From NCBI RefSeq assembly GCF_008831285.2, contig NW_022204680.1:1-47425 (forward strand): a stretch of DNA of 47,425 nt, given 5' to 3'. Positions within the stretch are counted from its first letter, which is position 1, and each line of letters begins with the position of its first letter. This document shows positions 1-11,426 of this stretch, one piece after another. The notes beneath the pieces were generated by a model. That model was given only the letters and a program-made list of their open reading frames with translations. It did not search any database and was not told where the DNA came from. A program made the translations under genes and the position numbers. This stretch comes from Nymphaea colorata. Its lineage: Eukaryota > Streptophyta > Magnoliopsida > Nymphaeales > Nymphaeaceae.

Positions 1-511
1 CCCTACTAAGAACAGGAATATCCTATTCTCCCATTCTTTGCAACGACTGCATCTGGTTGTCATGACAGTGCCAAGTAGCCTTGGAATGGTAGTCAAGATC
101 CTCCATTTGGATTTTAGAGCTGCATAGAAATCTGTGACCGAGAGATTCCCTTGCCTGAGAGCGTACACATCCTTCATCAGTTGATACACATGAACCTTCC
201 TCTTCTTCTGGCCATACATTTGTTTCAAACATCATCCACATATCTCTCGCAGTCTTCTTACGAAGAATGAGAGATTGAATATCAGATGAGACTGAATAAC
301 AATCCAAGTTTTCACTTGGTTGTCCTCAAGAAACCAAGTATCTTAAGCTATATACTGTCGTAGCATGTTCAACCTTACTCCCATTCACATATGCAATACG
401 GCCTCGACCAGCTATTCCCATGGTGATGGCGGCAGCCCACTTAAGATAATTTTCCTTAGTAAGGCAAACGGTAGTGACCTGAAGGGGAATACTCTCGGTT
501 CTATAAGCCAC
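1..511 (-). pseudogene. Copia retrotransposon gag, N-terminal part, frameshifted
   Basis: Gag (capsid-like) region of a Ty1/copia element read leftwards from an ATG at 511. The N-terminus carries the hallmark plant copia-gag segment LTKENYLKWAAAITMGIAGR (about residues 17-36). Further matches follow in other frames: a tryptophan-rich FLEDNQVKTW segment near 300-330, then SSDIQSLILRKKTARDMW near 230-290, then a segment ending in a LSVTDFYAALKSKW-like string near 90-170. These pieces can only be read together by changing frame at least twice, so the copy is dead. The element runs off the left edge of the window; protease, integrase and reverse transcriptase are not visible. The leader, primer site and LTR at higher coordinates belong to the same copy. 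Confidence 0.8.
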
Positions 512-1213
512 AGCTTCATTCTAACTAGTGTTGACGGTCGACGGGGAAGAGGCTGCCATAATTGCAGACCTGCCTTACAAAGGGGGCAAAAAGAGACAGC
601 AGCAGCAGCAAAACATGGACAGCAAAAAAGGGAACAAACGGGCCAAAAACATGAACTCCACCACAACAGAACCAGGGGCTGAACAAAAACAACCTACCGT
701 GCGATGGAGTAATGTTGGGCGAGGCAGCCGGTGGCAGCAGCGTTTCCAGGCGATGCAGTCAGGTGGTGGCGGCAGGAACAGAGCACGGAGTGGCGACGTT
801 AGGCGCTGGCAGAGGCGACAGTGGCGGTCTCGGGCGATGCTCTTCGAAGGGTGAAGAGAAAAAAAACTCGGGGCGCAGAAGGTGCACCATCGGGCACAGC
901 AGCCTTCGCCTGAGTCCACCAAAACTTCACAGCCGCAAGCAGGGCAGAAAGAGAGAGTCACCAGAATAGAGAGACACCGAAACTCCAGACAGCGTCGAGT
1001 GCGTCGCCAAAACTCCAATAGTGTCGAGTGCATCGCTGGAAGAGACGCCAGAACTCCACGATGTCAGGCGATGACCAACGTCGGGCAGCGAACAGTAACA
1101 GCACGTGATTGGAACCGTCGGGCGATGGGAAATGAACAGTACCAGCACAAGTCCTCCTCTCACACGGCCACAACAGAAACAAAAACGCGAATCAGTCACG
1201 CCGGAACTTCACG
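512..1213 (-). other. Untranslated leader of the minus-strand copia element
   Basis: About 700 bp between the primer-binding site and the gag start. It is GC-richer than the neighbouring DNA. Open frames of up to 152 codons exist on both strands but resemble no protein I know and are low-complexity (Arg/Gly/Ser/Cys rich), so I do not call them genes. A leader this long is common in plant copia elements. Confidence 0.6.
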
Positions 1214-1225
1214 ACTCTGATACCA
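1214..1225 (-). other. Primer-binding site, initiator tRNA-Met type
   Basis: On the minus strand this reads TGGTATCAGAGT, the standard plant copia primer site complementary to the 3' end of initiator tRNA-Met. It directly abuts the LTR end and fixes the element's orientation as right to left. Confidence 0.9.
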
Positions 1226-1452
1226 TGTAGGAACACGAGGATCAAGAACAAAGGAATACGATGAACACGATGTAATGTCGAAAAACCCTCAGAAAGAGGA
1301 AAAAAATACCATGGACGAGGAGGAACTGGCGCCCACTAGCAACCAGACTCTCTCTCTCTTAAGATTTCATTAACAACTCAAAATTAGGGCTACACGATGG
1401 ATCGGGTATGGATCCAGACCCGGTCCTGAAACCCATTTAACATGCTTCAACA
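1226..1452 (-). repeat. 5' LTR of the copia element (approx. 227 bp)
   Basis: The inner end is secure: minus-strand ...GTTCCTACA immediately precedes the primer site at 1225. The outer end is inferred from the first TGTTGAAG motif (minus strand, ending at 1452), which gives TG...CA termini and a short LTR. Only one LTR lies in the window, so the target-site duplication and outer limit cannot be checked. Confidence 0.55.
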
Positions 1453-1773
1453 GTACTGTTAAAATTTAGAAACATTCAAAGCCATTGACAAAGTGCGTTA
1501 TTCCAAAAGTGGCAGAGAAGTCGTTCAAAGCCATTGACACAAGCGGGATAACCACAGTGACTTGTAGCAATCTGAAAGAGGTTCTGAACAAAGTATTTCG
1601 GACAGATTAAGTCCTCCTTTGCACAACTTCCCTCGACGCCTTTGGTGCAGTGTTGTACATAACAACTAAGGTTGCAAATAGGCCAATGTTATGAAATAAC
1701 TGTCAATTAACATAATTGAGAGCTCGCGGGAGCTAGGTTGGTTCACAAAACTATCGAAATCTCTTGATCCGAA
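1453..1773. other. Noncoding 3' flank of the phosphofructokinase remnant
   Basis: No coding potential recognised. On the minus strand a short segment GTGAACCAACCTAGCT (about 1731-1746) repeats a piece of the last phosphofructokinase exon (about 1902-1917), and TCAATGGCTTTGAA occurs twice (about 1478 and 1524). These are minor local duplications. No clear transposon terminus was found. Confidence 0.5.
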
Positions 1774-3429
1774 TTATGACGTCACCGAGAAATTGGCGTC
1801 CTCACTCAAGGCCTTCCCGTCTGCCAAGAACATTTGTAGATCTTGAATGCTCGACTCTCGCTTATTCTTGGCTTCTTCAATGTCCTCTGGGCTGAGGAAG
1901 CTAGGTTGGTTCACAGAGGAAAGCAACCTCGCCCACATACGGTCGGTTATACAGACTTGATTCTGCTTCTCAGTCGCACGCTGCAAGATCAGGACAATAA
2001 AAGCCAGAAATGAGATTCGAATAAATTTCAAACTGAAAAGGAAATTTGACACATTAGACAATCGTGGTGTTTTTCAGTCACGGAGGAACTTACGTAGATA
2101 GGTATATAAGCATGCCTGCCATTAACACGACCGACAGTGAAGCCCAAGTATTCAGCCATGGCGCCATGGACAACACTATGAACGAGAAGCGTGCAATAGA
2201 CGTTGTCTGAAGCATTGCTAGGAATGGCACGAATCATGTACGTGGGATCTGCAGACAAATGCCATCGTTCAAATTTAGTCTTCTAGAACAATCTTTTGTT
2301 TGCATCCAAAGTTGCTTTACTCACATACCTATGTATGTGAGGTTCATTACAATCTTTTCCTTGGCAAAGTGGTCCTGCAATTCAAAGGAAGACGAGTTTA
2401 TTATGGACCTCAAAGACTATTCAACATTGTCACTTACAAGCACTCTGCGTAGGCCTTATCCTCCAGTTGTAATAACTTGATCTTGTGAGAAAGCCACAGC
2501 TCAACGTCAAGAAGGACCTAGTTTCCCGAAGCATCCTTGTGTTCCATGTCGCGCAAGTGCTCCTCAATAAGATTCTGCCCACCACCTTCTGCTATAACAA
2601 TAACCATATGACCATTCTCTCTGAGTCTGTGCTCTATGAATTCGAAGAGTCTTCCCCCCGGCCCTTCCAAATAGAAGGGAGATTCAGGAATCTGGTAACA
2701 GTCCTACCAATCGCAAGAGGAGTTTGTCAAAAACCAGGCAACATTCGACTGGTGCATAAGACACAAGACTTATTAGGTTAAGAAATTTAAAGCATACCAC
2801 ATCTCTGCTAGCCAACGTAGAGTACATAGCAATAAATCCTGCAGCATCAAATGTATGACGGAATTAATAATCAGATAGAGAAATTCATTTCATGAATTGA
2901 CCCACTTCAAAAGAGGGGTTGCATTCTTACGGAGAGAATTCAGACATCTCAAAGAAGGCTCCAACTTCCTATTCGACAGCTACAAAACAATTTGATCTTA
3001 GAAAAACTGCACCAAAAGGCCCGGTGGAGTTGCGGCAGTGAGGTGAATTATGAACCTCTTAGAGTTCAAGTTGTATGAACTACACCGCGCTTCAATTCAA
3101 AGAAAACCTTAACATGAATAAACCAACAGCATACCAGCCCATCAGCTTGACAAGGCCCACACTATTTTCACCACTTTCAGCTTCAGACATGCACTGCGTT
3201 AATATCCCTTTGAGCCTCTTCAACTGCAGTATCGAAACCAAATGATTTGTCGATAACCTGAAACAAAGGACACACAAGAGCCATGTAGCATAAGGATCTA
3301 CTTGGCTGATATCTCCAATGGAATAAAGAGTGCTTCAATGCCAAGTTGCAAGCATATTACCGCAATCTCATTATCAATAGTCTTTGGAATTCCGACAACT
3401 GAAACTTTAAGACCACGCCTTTCAATCTC
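1774..3429 (-). pseudogene. PFK: Plant ATP-dependent 6-phosphofructokinase, 3' half, disabled
   Basis: The intact enzyme phosphorylates fructose 6-phosphate in glycolysis. Seven exons can be traced on the minus strand: 3429-3361, 3257 to about 3127, 2838-2798, 2703-2476, 2374-2329, 2248-2094 and 1980-1774. They keep the family order: RGLKVSVVGIPKTIDNE (the catalytic TID loop), [16 protein letters not shown], the GRYSG region (here GWYAV), [41 protein letters not shown] and [19 protein letters not shown], ending in a natural TAA at 1774. The N-terminal half with the ATP-binding GDD motif is absent. Disabling changes: a +1 frameshift after INAVHV in exon 2, a TAG in exon 4 after DASGN, exon 4 followed by TT where GT is expected, Arg to Trp in the MGR motif, and a degraded donor after exon 2. 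Retained introns mean a genomic copy, not a retrocopy. Confidence 0.9.
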
Positions 3430-4645
3430 CTGCAGGGAAGAAAGTCCAGAAGTTTAATATTCATGTTACCATAATGCGGTGCAATAAACTACGGTGACTC
3501 CATGACCAAGCAACATGAAAAGATAAGCGCAGCGACAAGAGGTTTTATGCCAAACGATGAATTTAGGTTAGAAAGGAAAATACCTGCAGGTATCATGACA
3601 ACTTGCCCTATCTTATTGTAAATTAGTAGTTATAGTTTATACATGGCATGAGGTTTCATAGTATATTTTATCTTTTCATATGCCAACAACTGAAATACTG
3701 CACCTTTCTTGGACTACCATTAGGTGGAAAAATATGCATTCATATAGCACAATCACCAAGACATCTATTGCACTCTTAAAAAACAAGAACGAATAGGTGG
3801 CAGCAAATTTCTGAAAAATTTTCTCCACATGCAAATGGGAAGATTAGTAGGTGACATGAAACGAACGTCTCGCATTTGCAAGAGATACTAATCAAACGTT
3901 CAACATAGGCAGGAAGAAGCGAAATGATATACACAAACAAGATTAAAATATTCAACATAAATACACCATGCAACGTAGATAGCTTCTTGTTATCTACATG
4001 AGAAAGGAACTTATTAACAAGACCTCATCTATTCAATGTTTAACCAAGCTAACAGGCCTTCAGTAAACAAGCCAGATTATAAAGTTCCAGGAGCATGCAA
4101 AGACTTTCTTCATCCAAACAGCATACAAGAACGAAAAAAAACCCAAACCACAAATGCAACCTAAATCAAGATATTTTGCTCTTTTCTTCATCTTAAGAAA
4201 GAAAAAATCTCACAATTGTGAGACATCAAAAAAATTATCTTGATCACAAGGATGCAGCAATCCATTTGGGGTTCGGCAATTGTAATAGAGATAAAAATAT
4301 CAGTTCCATATAAAAAGATACAAAGCTAGAAACAGAATCACATCAGTTTGATACAAGCTCCAACCACTTGGACATCTGTAATTGGGTCAACACTAAACAA
4401 TCACAGGTCATTCTTTAACATTACATCATCTAACCACTTGGACCTGGCAGATTGTCCATTCAGCTATAAAATAGGGTACAAGTCATATTCAGCTATAAAA
4501 TATCCTACAAGTCATGGAAATATGTTGCATGTCATAGGCCAACTAATTTTTTCATTCTCTACTCTCTCTTCAACCTTGAAAATTTCAGCAATCAAAAGTT
4601 CTATTTGGCCAATTCTTCAGGGAAAGAAAAAATGAGTTTATTTAC
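3430..4645. other. No gene seen; AT-rich spacer between two gene remnants
   Basis: Neither further upstream phosphofructokinase exons nor downstream phosphate-carrier exons could be recognised here, so both gene copies are cut within this interval. Short A-rich and T-rich tracts only; the open frames of 60-95 codons look random. Confidence 0.5.
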
Positions 4646-5191
4646 ATGGAAGATTCCGTGCCCAAAGTGGAGCAAGACCCCTGTAGAACCTGCAGTTACA
4701 AAGGCATTTAGCAATTAGAATCAAAGAGATGAACTCAAAGTCTGAAACCATCTTCAGATATACACAAATAACTTCGAGCAATGAACAAAGAAGCTCCTCC
4801 TTACCCTGGCAGACCTTCAGCTGCACACAATTTTGGAAAGCCATCAACCAATCCTTTAGCATAGTTAGGTTGAGTTTGCACACGAATTTTGACTTCCTCA
4901 AAAGGATAGAGGGCAGCATCTGCAATCACTGCTCAACATCTGGAATCACTTGAGCAGATGCACTGCTCAAAAATTAAATCCAAGTTCTCCGCCTCCCAGC
5001 GACATTTAGCCCAAACGCATCAGCATACGTCTTCTTGAAGTATTCATAAAGGCCAAACTTACAACCTCCTTGTGCAAGGCACCATATCCATATAACTTCC
5101 CAGCCCAACCTCTCCAAAGTCCTAGAACCCCTTGCTCCTTCCATAATACACTAAAATCAGAAAAAATGCTATTGTATTTTGCTGGATTCAC
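4646..5191 (-). pseudogene. Mitochondrial phosphate carrier (MPT1/2-like), three middle exons
   Basis: The intact protein imports phosphate into the mitochondrial matrix through six inner-membrane helices. Exon a starts at 5191 after a TAG acceptor and reads VNPAKYNSIFSDFSVLWKEQ, then LGLWRGWAGKLYGYG, then a frame change, then CKFGLYEYFKKTYADAFGLN, to about 4990. Exon b (4919-4805) reads DAALYPFEEVKIRVQTQP followed by AKGLVDGFPKLCAAEGLPG; it includes the Px[DE]xx[KR]-type carrier signature (PFEEVK). Exon c (4689-4646) reads FYRGLAPLWARNLP and ends at a GT donor. The disabling lesion is about five extra bases after GYGA in exon a. The N-terminal and last exons are missing. Exons b and c splice together in frame, so the copy arose as genomic DNA. 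It lies head-to-tail with the phosphofructokinase remnant. Confidence 0.88.
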
Positions 5192-5294
5192 CTACAAAGA
5201 AAAATATCACAAAATGAAACACGTTTCAAGCAAAATTCTCTTTCTTTGCTTTACGATTATTTTATGAGTTCGCATTTTTTTTTTAAGCTGAACT

Positions 5295-5728
5295 GTTCTT
5301 CTGGGGGCCGTTTGATGGCTGGAAATATGGAAACAGAAAAACATTTCCAGAAAAAAATTTCTGGAATTGAGGAATAAGAAATAAAATTCCATATTTTCAA
5401 AACCAGCTTGTGTTTGTTAAGTTGGAAATATTTTTCTGGAAAGAAATTTCTTCGTCATCATCATCTTCTTCGCCTCCACATTCGTCATTGCTTTCCTCCA
5501 GACGAAGTGGCTGTCTCATTAGCCCCTTTATTCTTCTTATTTGTTTCCCATTTTTGGACCCTCCCTGTCCCTGGTCTACCATCCATCCCTTCAGCATAGA
5601 TGTCCTCCGGTGAGAACCGTGTCCTGGCCATGACCGACCCACAGAGGGTGAGAGGCTTTCGTGCGCAGGCAGGAGGGAGGTGACCAAGGAAGGCAGCAGC
5701 GGCAGGAGGGAGCGATGAGCATGCCCTA
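5295..5728. repeat. Decayed repeat rich in TTTCCAG/CTGGAAA motifs
   Basis: The stretch begins with a transposon-end-like GGGGGCCGTTTGATGG and has several inverted TTTCCAG...CTGGAAA pairs near 5340-5450, like those of the foldback element beside it. A GC-richer section (about 5480-5720) has open frames on both strands without recognised homology. I take it as a relative of, or an older copy next to, the foldback at 5729-5937; no target duplication was found. Confidence 0.4.
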
Positions 5729-5937
5729 ACGGGCAAAAAAAAATTTCCAGAAAGTTTCCACCTCTCGCGTTGGAAACATTTTTTCGGAAAAAAATTTCAA
5801 AATTTCAAAATATTTCCGGTTTATCAAACGCGGAATTTTTTTTTGTTACTGTTAAAACCGAAATCGGAAATTTTTTTCCCGAAAAATGTTTCCATGCGAG
5901 AGGTGAAAACATTTTTCTGGAAATTTTTTTTGCCCGT
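5729..5937. mobile_element. Foldback (inverted-repeat) MITE, about 209 bp
   Basis: The ends are exact inverses: ACGGGCAAAAAAAA at 5729 and TTTTTTTTGCCCGT ending at 5937. The inverse match continues inward through TTTCCAG, CACCTCTCGC and GGAAACATTTTT on both arms, so the unit is nearly one long hairpin. There is no coding capacity. No convincing target duplication flanks it, so the superfamily is undetermined. It lies between the patatin-like and phosphate-carrier remnants. Confidence 0.65.
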
Positions 5938-6017
5938 TTTGGGAATACTTTGTGCAAAGCCATATTGCAATTTTGCATTTCAATCGCAACTTTGAAAAGC
6001 ATTAGTGCCAAAGGTGG

Positions 6018-6817
6018 ATTGCAGAGCGTCCTCCATGGTGTTTCCGGATACAATAACTGCACACACTATAGCCCTGAAAGATGAACCAGCTAACAGAGTG
6101 TTCTCCTGCAGCCATAACCCTAGTTGAGACAAGATGGGATTATGGAGGGGGAAGAAAAAAAAAGAAAGAAAGAAGTTCATTATTTAATCGAAGCAAGCAC
6201 TTCCGAGAACTTATGCAGAATTTGTTTGCAACAAATCATCTGACCAAGAAATCCGTCAGCACTCAATTTGTCGAAGTTCCGAAAGAAATTCAGACCTACG
6301 AGGCTACGAAGATAAAACTAGGTGGAATTCCCATTTACAATGGGTGCTTTTCCTTGAAAACGGCTAAAATTTTGATGTTCTCACCAAAGTATCAAATTGC
6401 TAGGCAATCAGAAAAGCACACGGTTGGGTCTAAGCATGAGTCAGAACACAGAGAATCACGGCATCAAGATCACAGATATAATCCAATTGCAGTTGCACAC
6501 GATAAAAGCAACACAGAGTGATAAACTCTTTCCCTCTTCATTACCTGAATGTACCCCTTCTCCAGGAGAATCTGCGCGACGCCGAGATGGTAAGGAAACG
6601 AAAGCCCCGCAGCGGAGAAGCTGAAGTCGGGGCTCGTAATCTTCGACCACTCCCTCTTCGCTTCGACGTCCTTCTCCCTCTGCTCCCAGAAGATGGCGGA
6701 CTCCGCCTCAACGACGATCATGGCAGCCACATCAACTCGATCGCCCTCCTCGGAACTCACCAGGACGGAACCTCCGCCCGAATGCCGCGTCCTCAGGAGC
6801 GAGGACGCGAGGCCCAT
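6018..6817 (-). pseudogene. Patatin-like acyl hydrolase, first two exons, catalytic motif lost
   Basis: Exon 1 (6817-6545, 91 codons, ATG at 6817) opens MGLASSLL and ends DFSFSAAGLSFPYHLGVAQI plus LLEKGYIQ, the patatin N-terminal segment that precedes the oxyanion loop. It ends at CAG|GTAATG. Exon 2 starts at 6105 after a CTGCAG acceptor and reads ENTLLAGSSFRAIVCAVIVS, then GNTMEDALQST, and after that drifts into a stop at 5980. Family members have GSSAGA here (GxSxG nucleophile elbow); this copy has GSSFRA, so the final Gly of the elbow is lost. The lipid-acyl hydrolase core and the catalytic Asp are missing because the copy breaks off near 6018. It is on the same strand as the carrier and phosphofructokinase remnants. 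The first exon itself is open and intact, so a more complete parent gene probably exists elsewhere. Confidence 0.85.
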
Positions 6818-6829
6818 GAAGAAATCGCC

Positions 6830-6837
6830 AGTAGCGA
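6830..6837. repeat. Target-site duplication, left copy (AGTAGCGA)
   Basis: Eight bases identical to 8081-8088, directly flanking the hAT element. An 8-bp duplication is diagnostic of hAT-superfamily transposition. Confidence 0.9.
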
Positions 6838-8080
6838 TAGGGGTGCACAACGAGTCGAGTTACTCGAACTCGACTCGTTTAACTCGACTCGTTAGTTTAA
6901 ACGAGCTGCTCATTTTGTTAAACGAGTCGAGCTCGAGTTGACGAGTCGACTCGTTTAACTAATCGAGTTCGAGTTCGAGTTGCACGAACTCGACTCGTAT
7001 AAACTTGACTCGACTCGTATGAAACCATTCACCGGTTTAAGGTTAAAAGTAAAAACGAAACGTCGAAAGCCTTTCTCTCTATTCTCGATTTCTCCCATTC
7101 CATCGACAGCAAAATGTCTTCCCTCTTCCGTTTCCGTCGACCACGACCATGTCTTCCCTCTTCCGTCGACCACGACCGTCGACCACCAGACGAGGTCACG
7201 AGAGAAGCACCCTTGTGATTCGACCATGTTCCATCTAGAAGGGGAAGGCCGATGGGGTGAAGCCACAAAGCGCAGCAGCGGAGAAACCGGCAGGGCGGCG
7301 GGCGGTAGGTTTTCTTCTTCTTCTTCTTCTTCTTGAATCGGTTCTTCTTCTATTGGGTTTTCATTTTTTCCCCCTTCTTCAAGCGCTTGGGTCTCGCTTG
7401 CGTGGTCGGTGATTTTCCCCCTTATTCAAGCACTTGGGTCTCCTTTGCGTGGTCGGTGATTTCCCCCTTCTTCAAGCACCTGGGTCTCGTTTGCATGATC
7501 AGTGACGCGCGACCTTTTTCCCGAACTCCCCCCCGGTTAGGGTTTAACTTCTCCCTCATTTTTTTTTTTTGGTTTATTGCTTTGAATCTTGTGGTATTTT
7601 CTATTTTGTTGTTATTGATAGTAAATTTGTTCTTCTCGTTTTCGTGTGTTGTTTTTACATGTAATGTGGACTGATTACATCTCTGTTTTTACATGTAATG
7701 TTGTTTTTGGTGTTTTCATCTCTGTTTTTCATCTTTGTTTTGCTGTTATTGTCGTGTGATTTTCATCTCTGTTTTTTCATATCTGTTTTTCATCTCTGTT
7801 TTGCTGTTACGCGAGTCGAGCTCGAGCTAAACGAGCTAAAGTTAAATGAGCTTAAATGGTAAACAAGTTGTCGAGCTAAATCGGGTTAATTGAGTTGAGC
7901 TCGAGCTCGACTTTCAGTAGTTGAGTCGAGCTCGAGCTTGCTGTAAGAAGCTCGACTCGAGCTCGAGCTTGCTGTAAGAAGCTCGACTCGGGCTCGAGTC
8001 GAGTTCGAGCTCGAATAATTTTAGTCGAGTCGAGCTCGAGCTGGCCAAGCTCGGCTCGAACTCGCTCATGAACAGCCCTA
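6838..8080. mobile_element. Nonautonomous hAT-superfamily transposon
   Basis: The termini are TAGGGGTGCACAACGAG on the left and, read inward from the right, TAGGGCTGTTCATGAGC. This is an imperfect terminal inverted repeat of the hAT kind, flanked by the perfect 8-bp duplication AGTAGCGA. About 180 bp at the left end and 270 bp at the right end are packed with GAGTCGAG/CTCGAGCT-type subterminal repeats, the usual transposase-binding arrangement in plant hATs. No transposase is encoded, so mobilisation needs a source in trans. The 1243-bp element lies 13-20 bp upstream of the patatin-like ATG, splitting the 5' leader of that remnant. The perfect duplication suggests a fairly recent insertion relative to the decay of the gene remnants. 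Confidence 0.9.
7314..7505. repeat. (CTT)n tract and 46-47 bp tandem triplication inside the hAT element
   Basis: A (TTC)n run at about 7314-7335 is followed by three copies of a unit of about 46 bp built on TTCAAGCACTTGGGTCTC plus GTGGTCGGTGATTT (about 7370, 7417 and 7463). A second small duplication, GTCTTCCCTCTTCCGT, occurs twice at about 7110-7175. The internal region has gene-like base composition, but I recognise no protein in it. Confidence 0.65.
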
Positions 8081-8088
8081 AGTAGCGA
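8081..8088. repeat. Target-site duplication, right copy (AGTAGCGA)
   Basis: Matches 6830-6837 exactly and marks the right boundary of the hAT element. Confidence 0.9.
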
Positions 8089-8639
8089 CGACGAACAACC
8101 GACTGGGCAACCTAGTGACGTGCCTTCTCCTGCACTGTGGCAAATAATCTGAGCGCTTCTTGGTAGTCGGCAGAAGGAGGGAGTGTTGGCGAAAGGCGCA
8201 TTGGAAGCTTCGAGTTGAAGAAATCTCGTCGCTTGCTCACATTCTCCTTCTGTTTTGTGTTCTTTATTTTATCATTGTGGAGGAGCGGTGTGTGTAATGT
8301 GTATTGTAGAGATCCAGGGGAAAACTTGAACGAGGAGGAAATGGCTCCAGTTATATGGACCCTGAACGAAGTTTACGTCCATAAAATTGGTGTTAATTTC
8401 ATAAATGGGTCATACATTTTCGAAAATGTTGTGAACGCTTACTTTTTTTTTTCTAAAATCAACGTAACTTTTATACATCATGAAGATATTGGGATGGACA
8501 ACTTGCCATTGCTATGTCTCGCTCTCCTCCAGTGTAGGCACATTATTGCCCATACCAGCCTCTTAAAAGTTTTTTATTTTTAAATAGAAATATTAAATAT
8601 TTATTCTTAGATATATATAAGTGATCTACAAGATTTAAG

Positions 8640-8640
<1 letters not shown>
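8089..8640. other. 5' flank of the patatin-like remnant; no gene recognised
   Basis: Once the hAT element is removed, this is the sequence upstream of the patatin-like start codon on the minus strand. A plus-strand frame of 122 codons (8215-8583) has a hydrophobic start but no homology I recognise and no supporting signals. Promoter elements could not be assigned with confidence. Confidence 0.4.

Positions 8641-8701
<61 letters not shown>
8641..8701. repeat. (TA)n microsatellite, about 60 bp
   Basis: Uninterrupted TA dinucleotide repeat. Such tracts are length-unstable and can extrude cruciforms. Confidence 0.95.
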
Positions 8702-8705
<4 letters not shown>

Positions 8706-8853
8706 GTATATACAGTATATTTGTGAACGCCGATCGATTTGAGTTGGAAGAAAACGGAAGAAAAAGAAAGAAGAAAAATGAAAGGAGGTAAGAAAGTCCG
8801 ATGGAGGGAGAGAAAAAGTTTTCGCTCTGTGTTAAGCGTCTCCATAAGCTGAT

Positions 8854-9001
8854 TATTAAACCATTTCTCGCAACACGTTGTGACAGAGGTGCAAATGATG
8901 ACTATTAGACCGTTTCACATGACACGTTGTAACAAAGGTGAAAGTGAGTTGTTATACTACTTCGCACAACACATTGTGACATAGGTGAAAATGATGACAT
9001 G
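8854..9001. repeat. Three tandem copies of a 49-50 bp unit
   Basis: Copies start at about 8854, 8903 and 8953. Each contains a variant of CACGTTGTGACAGAGGTG preceded by a TATTAAACC-like start. Divergence between copies is moderate. No function is apparent. Confidence 0.7.
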
Positions 9002-9803
9002 TGAACAACACTTTCGATGATATTAAAATTTTAAAAAATAAAAAGAAAAATGTGCAAAATTTGTTTTGTTACTGAAAATATATTTGTGGGGTTGTTATTG
9101 CATTTTGTTCATGTTTTCTTGTTTTCTCCTTTTTTACTTGCATGTCATCATGTAAACCAAATTCCATCGCGATCTTGAAAACCACCCTAATTCCATTGGC
9201 CCAAGCCACAATACATATTTTGCATGTAGATGAAACCTCTTTTCAATAATATGTCACTAATATGCGATACAACTAGCCGCCATACTTTCAAAGCACTAGA
9301 AACATGGTTTACATATAAACAAAAAAATATGCAAAATTATCATTTGTCTTTTATAAACAATACATATATTTCACTATAATATCCTAAGACGTATGTTCTA
9401 CTGCCTCAAGGCTTACTCCCACCTCATTGTTTTTAACAATATTGATCTAAGTTTTTCCTTGTTGCACACATTAAAATTGTCTCACACACACACCTGCTTA
9501 TGAAGATATGTACGTGATGTCGCACTGCACCCATATAATGCATTTCTCCTTCATTGTTCGAAGATTGAACCAAATTTAATGGTGCCATGCACTTTATAGG
9601 GATTAGTGTTATTGGTGCTTTAAATATGCTATATATTCCTTCTCGACTCGATAGATGTTTCTTGATGAACTTCGATGACACGACCAGTGCACCACGGAAA
9701 GCGAATTTGATCCCATAGCGCATCGCCTTGTTTTCTACAGGCAAGCACTCGCAAGCAAGTGGTTGTTATAAATGTACCTTAAGCTACGGTTTTCAGTGAC
9801 ACA
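9002..9803. other. No gene seen; AT-rich intergenic DNA
   Basis: A minus-strand frame of 103 codons (9433-9744) shows no family resemblance. No repeat structure was detected by eye. Confidence 0.4.

Positions 9804-11426
<1,623 letters not shown>

Noticed and set aside
23-1220. Overlapping open frames of 84-152 codons in the copia leader
   Set aside because: They occur on both strands of a GC-richer retrotransposon leader, resemble no protein and overlap each other.
2701-2712. TAG just before DCYQIPESP as another stop in phosphofructokinase
   Set aside because: It is the AG of the splice acceptor before exon 4 and not part of the reading frame.
5397-5736. Minus-strand frames with an acidic DDDDEE stretch
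   Set aside because: They derive from (TCA/TCT)n-like sequence within the decayed repeat, and frames overlap on both strands.
1453-8640. Assigning a named Helitron to the three gene fragments
   Set aside because: No terminal TC, CTRR or 3' hairpin at a consistent position could be identified, so only the capture hypothesis is reported.
8543-8845. 100-codon frame across the first (TA)n tract
   Set aside because: Most of it is Tyr-Ile repeat translated from the microsatellite.
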